The notes under the pieces are model-generated. The model did no database searches. It was not told the DNA's origin and saw only the letters and a program-made list of their open reading frames with translations. From contig JAJFLQ010000040.1 of assembly GCA_021772615.1 (NCBI GenBank), forward strand, positions 62,001-126,000: a stretch of 64,000 nt of DNA, written 5' to 3'. Each line of letters begins with the position of its first letter. Position 1 is the first letter of the stretch. Shown in pieces: positions 61,721 through 64,000 of the stretch. This stretch comes from Verrucomicrobiota bacterium. Its GTDB lineage: Bacteria > Verrucomicrobiota > Lentisphaeria > JABSQK01 > JAJFLO01. The position numbers and the translations under genes are program-made.

Positions 61721-62716
61721 TTACATTGCGCGGCCGGAATCGTGGTCGCGAAAATGCCGCAAGTCGTTCTCGACCATTTCCGCGACGATCGCTTCGAAGG
61801 CTACCTCTGCCTGCCAGCCAAGTTCATTCTTGGCTTTAGATGGATTGCCGACAAGGGGCACTTTTTCCGCCGGTCGGTAGAATTTCTCATTCTCGACGAC
61901 GTAGTCTTCGTAATTCAGCCCGGCAACCGCGAAGGCTGTCCGGCAAAATTCTCTGACACTGTGGGGAGCGCCGGTCGAGATGACATAGTCGCCCGGCGTA
62001 TTCTGCTGCAACATGAGCGACATGGCGCGGACATAATCACGGGAGTGACCCCAGTCGCGTTCGGCATCGATATTGCCTAATTCCAGTTTGTCTTTCAAAC
62101 CATATTTTATCATGGCCGCATGAGACGTGATTTTCCGTGTAACGAATTCAAAGCCGCGTCGCGGCGATTCGTGGTTATAAAGAATACCGCTGCAGGAGTA
62201 GAGATTGTATGCATCCCGGTAGTTGCGGGTGAGGTGAAAGCCGGCTACCTTCGATATGCCGTAGCTCGAACGGGGATTGAACGGTGTCGACTCATCCTGC
62301 GGGGACGTCGCGGCTTTCCCGAACATTTCGCTGGACCCAGCGTAGTAAAATCGAGCGTTAGGAACGATTTCCTTGAACGTAGAAAGAACGTGATGCGTGC
62401 CATTGATATTCGTGTTAATGATCGAATATTCGTCCTCAAAGCTGTAGCTGACATAGCTTTGAGCAGCGAGGTGATAGACCTCATCCGGCTGGACGCGACT
62501 GAAAATATTATACAGGCTGGGATAGCTGTCGATTGATCCCGGCAACAGATGCACATGATCACAGATGTGTCGGATACGTTTTAGGCGATTTGTCGGATCC
62601 TCAATGGTGATCTGTCGGACCACGCCGTAAACGTCATAACCGTTCTCGAGGAGCAGCTCGGCAAGATAGCTGCCGTCTTGCCCGGTGATTCCTGTAATAA
62701 GCGCCTTTTTCACCAT
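61721..62716 (-). CDS. gmd: GDP-mannose 4,6-dehydratase
   Basis: 331 residues. It converts GDP-mannose to GDP-4-keto-6-deoxymannose, the common precursor of GDP-fucose, GDP-rhamnose and GDP-perosamine. ALITGITGQDGSYLAELLLENGY is the NADP site. YYAGSSEMFG and YGISKVAG hold the catalytic SxE and YxxxK residues. NHESPRRGFEFVTRKI and DWGHSRDYVRAM are also diagnostic. No fcl/wcaG or aminotransferase gene is near, so the final sugar is open. The GT10 enzyme suggests fucose. It is 12 bp from the FHA gene, in one transcript. Confidence 0.96.
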   Translation of the reverse strand: MVKKALITGITGQDGSYLAELLLENGYDVYGVVRQITIEDPTNRLKRIRHICDHVHLLPGSIDSYPSLYNIFSRVQPDEVYHLAAQSYVSYSFEDEYSIINTNINGTHHVLSTFKEIVPNARFYYAGSSEMFGKAATSPQDESTPFNPRSSYGISKVAGFHLTRNYRDAYNLYSCSGILYNHESPRRGFEFVTRKITSHAAMIKYGLKDKLELGNIDAERDWGHSRDYVRAMSLMLQQNTPGDYVISTGAPHSVREFCRTAFAVAGLNYEDYVVENEKFYRPAEKVPLVGNPSKAKNELGWQAEVAFEAIVAEMVENDLRHFRDHDSGRAM

Positions 62717-62727
62717 TCAGACGCCGT

Positions 62728-63972
62728 TCACTCGCTGGCTGGATCCATGTAAAATATCAATGCAGCGCCCACGGCGATCTGGTCGTCCGCCGTCAACACG
62801 GATTCCTTGACCTTCACGCCATTCAGGTACGTTCCGTTGGTGCTTCCCATATCGACAACGTGGTAGCGATCGTCCTTATACGTGATTTTGGTATGGCATC
62901 GCGATACGCTATTGAGCAATATGCAGAGATCGCTGTCCGGTGAGCGCCCTATCAGCACGTCTTTCTTTTCAAGATCAATCTGTCGGGAGTCCGCGTCCGA
63001 CACGATCACAATCAGATACGGTGAAGTCGCCGCCGTCTCGTCCCCGGTGCCACCGGCCGTGTCATTGTTCGTTCCCCGCATCAGCTCGACTATCGGTGGT
63101 TTCTTGTTGAGCGTCGATTTCGGCTTCGACGCCTTATCCTGAACGACAGTAAGGCTGGTTAGCAAGTCGTTTGGCTGAGTCCGTATCTTGATGTTGTAGT
63201 CATCCTTGCCGCGCGACGCGTCGGCCTTGGGCGTCTCAGAACGTTCGTAGTAAAACAGCGTAGCGTCTGCGATGTCGATTCGATCGTTCTGTGATAACGT
63301 GCACGTGTCAATTTTTATGCCGTTGACATAGGTGCCGTTGGTGCTGTCCAGATCCTGAATGTGATAACGCCCGTCTTTTAAGAAGATTACAGCATGCCTG
63401 CGTGACACGTTTTCAACGGGAATCGGTATCTGGTTATCGTCTGACCGGCCCATGATCATATTTTCTCGGGTCATGTCGATCCTCTTGATGCCGAGGCCGC
63501 CGAAGTCCGCGTAAAGGTAAGCGTCCATCGTCGGTGCCGAACCGTCGGCGTCTGAATCTATGTCGAACGCCTCCAGGTCCGGCGCGTCCGTATTCTTGGA
63601 TATCGCGCCTGCAGTCAACCGTCTGAACTTTTCGTTGTTTTTGTCGAATGCGACGGTGCCGGTAAAGGCCTCGGGATCACCTTCCGGTTGTGACGCTTCC
63701 GATGAAGCAGACGTTTCGGCTACGTCCTCGGCGGTTGGTTCCGCCATGACCTGACGCATGTAACTCGCCAGCGGCCCGCCGCCCGTTGCTGCGTCGGTTT
63801 TGGATTCAGTAGTCTTTTCGTCCTTGGCACTCTCGCCGACTGGCCGCAGATTAAATGGCTTACCGGGGGAGGCAAGATTCAAGTTCTTGAGACGGCCGGG
63901 TTTTCCGGTGTCGGCATTCAATTTCGCTTTTTCCGCTAGTTTCGCTTTAAGCTTTGAGTTCAGGTCCGGCAT
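62728..63972 (-). CDS. Protein with two FHA domains
   Basis: 414 residues. Two forkhead-associated domains are clear: the first (about 165-235) with GRSDDNQIPIP, NVSRRHAVIF and DLDSTNGTYVNGIKID; the second (about 320-400) with GRSPDSDLCILL, SVSRCHTKITY and DMGSTNGTYLNGVKVK. The first 130 residues are Lys/Ala/Glu-rich and look disordered. FHA domains bind phosphothreonine, so it could link kinase signalling to the gmd-led locus. GAAGAG precedes the ATG. Its promoter lies beyond the right edge. The last 28 bp of the window (63973-64000) hold no feature. Confidence 0.92.
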   Translation of the reverse strand: MPDLNSKLKAKLAEKAKLNADTGKPGRLKNLNLASPGKPFNLRPVGESAKDEKTTESKTDAATGGGPLASYMRQVMAEPTAEDVAETSASSEASQPEGDPEAFTGTVAFDKNNEKFRRLTAGAISKNTDAPDLEAFDIDSDADGSAPTMDAYLYADFGGLGIKRIDMTRENMIMGRSDDNQIPIPVENVSRRHAVIFLKDGRYHIQDLDSTNGTYVNGIKIDTCTLSQNDRIDIADATLFYYERSETPKADASRGKDDYNIKIRTQPNDLLTSLTVVQDKASKPKSTLNKKPPIVELMRGTNNDTAGGTGDETAATSPYLIVIVSDADSRQIDLEKKDVLIGRSPDSDLCILLNSVSRCHTKITYKDDRYHVVDMGSTNGTYLNGVKVKESVLTADDQIAVGAALIFYMDPASE

Positions 63973-64000
63973 AGGCTCTTCGGATTCCCGGCTGCTATCT

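Noticed and set aside
1..64000. CRISPR arrays, insertion sequences, integrases, prophage genes, toxin-antitoxin or restriction systems
   Set aside because: No regular repeat-spacer pattern, transposase, integrase or defence gene was recognised on either strand.

Overview
The window looks like chromosomal DNA of a diderm (Gram-negative-type) bacterium with moderate GC. It encodes a Pal lipoprotein, an AsmA-type giant protein, a Wzm/Wzt polysaccharide exporter and MurB/MurC. A zinc-ribbon Ser/Thr kinase, FHA proteins, a REC-cyclase and a DUF2330 protein point loosely to the PVC superphylum or a similar deep lineage. The phylum cannot be fixed from sequence reading alone. No insertion sequence, phage gene, CRISPR array or integrase was seen.

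Layout, left half. 1-100 is the tail of an exonuclease III gene, followed by a small unknown protein and a Sel1-repeat protein. 2018-8761 is a translation/RNA operon, nusA-infB-rbfA-nrnA-truB-ribF, with a promoter and a terminator-like hairpin in its leader. Then come a SEDS cell-wall polymerase, a zinc-ribbon regulator, a zinc-ribbon membrane protein, proB and rpsT (minus strand), murC, a PlsC-like acyltransferase (minus), and rpmF (59 codons). Next are a REC-cyclase, DUF167-ftsH and an FHA membrane protein on the minus strand, then pal with a structured leader, a Ser/Thr kinase and a fused coaD-coaE gene. 23.9-28.1 kb holds tRNA-Asp, an SH3 protein, RNase P RNA, an RnfD-like protein with a DUF2330 protein, and tRNA-Ala.

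Layout, right half. A strong sigma70-like promoter drives a phosphohexomutase and a ROK-like kinase, followed by a GT4. 33.0-45.1 kb (minus) holds a GT2, a putative P-loop-less HprK-like protein, a UGM-like flavoprotein, maf, der, a GT39-like/TPR fusion, a DPM1-like GT2, an LPG-synthase-like flippase and a YfhO-like protein. A 1298-residue AsmA-like protein sits on the plus strand. 49.4-64.0 kb (minus) is a surface-polysaccharide locus: a double-FHA protein, GDP-mannose 4,6-dehydratase, a transglutaminase-like membrane protein, four glycosyltransferases (two GT2, two GT4), a GT10 fucosyltransferase-like enzyme, Wzm/Wzt, a pyruvyltransferase, MurB and a sulfotransferase.

How they work together: the right half probably makes, decorates (fucose-type sugar, pyruvate, sulfate) and exports a cell-surface glycan, with sugar phosphates supplied by the phosphohexomutase/kinase pair. 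The left half is mostly housekeeping (translation, wall synthesis, CoA, proteolysis) with several phospho-signalling proteins. The most interesting signals are the structured RNA in front of pal, the possible NusA attenuator, the CoaD-CoaE fusion, the orphan RnfD-like/DUF2330 pair, and MurB embedded in the glycan operon.
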